Below are positions 14,066-14,183 of a stretch of 14,183 nt of DNA, in pieces (within the stretch, counting starts at the first letter, position 1; each line of letters begins with the position of its first letter). The DNA comes from Candidatus Eiseniibacteriota bacterium (lineage in GTDB: Bacteria; Eisenbacteria; RBG-16-71-46; JAFGJU01): contig JAFGJU010000077.1 of the NCBI GenBank assembly GCA_016928935.1, positions 1-14,183 on the forward strand, read 5' to 3'. The notes under the pieces were generated by a model, which saw only the letters and a list, made by a program, of their open reading frames with translations, was not told the origin of the DNA and ran no database searches. Made by a program: the position numbers and the translations under genes.

Positions 14066-14183
14066 AGTGCGCCTCCAGACGGCTCGGCGGCTCGAAACGC
14101 TGCGGCCAAAGCGGCCTGCTTCTCCGCCGCCCGCTCCTCCACGAGTTCCCCCGCGGCCGGAGACAGACCCTCGGGCCTCAAAC
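14062..14183 (-). CDS. 3' end of an unidentified gene, truncated by the window edge
   Basis: Only the last 39 codons and the stop are visible. The frame runs in from 14183 and ends at a TGA (14064-14062) that overlaps the GTG start of the 150-aa membrane protein in a GTGA arrangement, the usual sign of a coupled operon. The visible tail is Ala- and Glu-rich (for example GELVEERAAEKQAALAAAF) and is probably a soluble helix ending in a Ser/Gly-rich stretch. It is too short to identify. Confidence 0.65.
   Translation of the reverse strand, partial: LRPEGLSPAAGELVEERAAEKQAALAAAFRAAEPSGGAL

Overview
The window looks like chromosomal DNA from a high-GC, Gram-negative-type bacterium. Three things point this way: secreted M16 proteases with signal peptides, a periplasmic-type lipoprotein-sorting-like domain fused to one of them, and a tRNA-Ala with encoded CCA. 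ATA, AGG and AGA codons are frequent despite the high GC, and several genes start with GTG. That fits a deep-branching, probably uncultured lineage, but nothing here fixes the phylum. No mobile element, CRISPR array or rRNA was seen.

Left part (1-3037): an unrecognised secreted protein (25-822, +) converges on a class II Fic AMP-transferase gene (845-1969, -). The Fic gene lies beside a visibly AT-richer gene-free stretch that carries a good sigma70-type promoter reading into it. Next is tRNA-Ala(GGC) (2614-2689, -), with its own strong promoter and a leader hairpin. A 57-bp imperfect tandem repeat follows.

Middle (3038-9596, all +): a small secreted protein with an acidic region and a leucine-heptad coiled coil (3038-3613); a gene-free GC-rich stretch with degenerate repeats; then a probable operon. 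The operon encodes an active M16 zinc protease (4196-5740), a catalytically dead M16 homologue fused to a LolA/LppX-like C-terminal domain (5826-7964), and a polytopic GT-C-type membrane protein (8013-9596). The first two resemble known heterodimeric bacterial M16 pairs, in which one subunit cuts and the other completes the chamber.

Right part (9597-14183): an OPT-family transporter (9620-11542, -) with a recognisable promoter; a 91-aa membrane protein (11919-12194, +); a gene-free gap with 20-bp repeats; and a tightly overlapping three-gene operon on the minus strand. That operon holds the 3' end of an unknown gene (from 14183), a 150-aa four-helix membrane protein of unknown function (13613-14065) and a CPBP/CAAX-type intramembrane protease (12735-13613).

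The shared theme is envelope proteolysis and peptide handling: M16 pair, CPBP protease and OPT transporter. Only the two operons show sequence evidence of co-expression. The clearest candidates for something under-described are the dead-M16/lipoprotein-sorting-like fusion, the CPBP protease coupled to an unknown four-helix protein, and the differing short tandem repeats in successive intergenic gaps. I did not find convincing evidence of a wholly new system.
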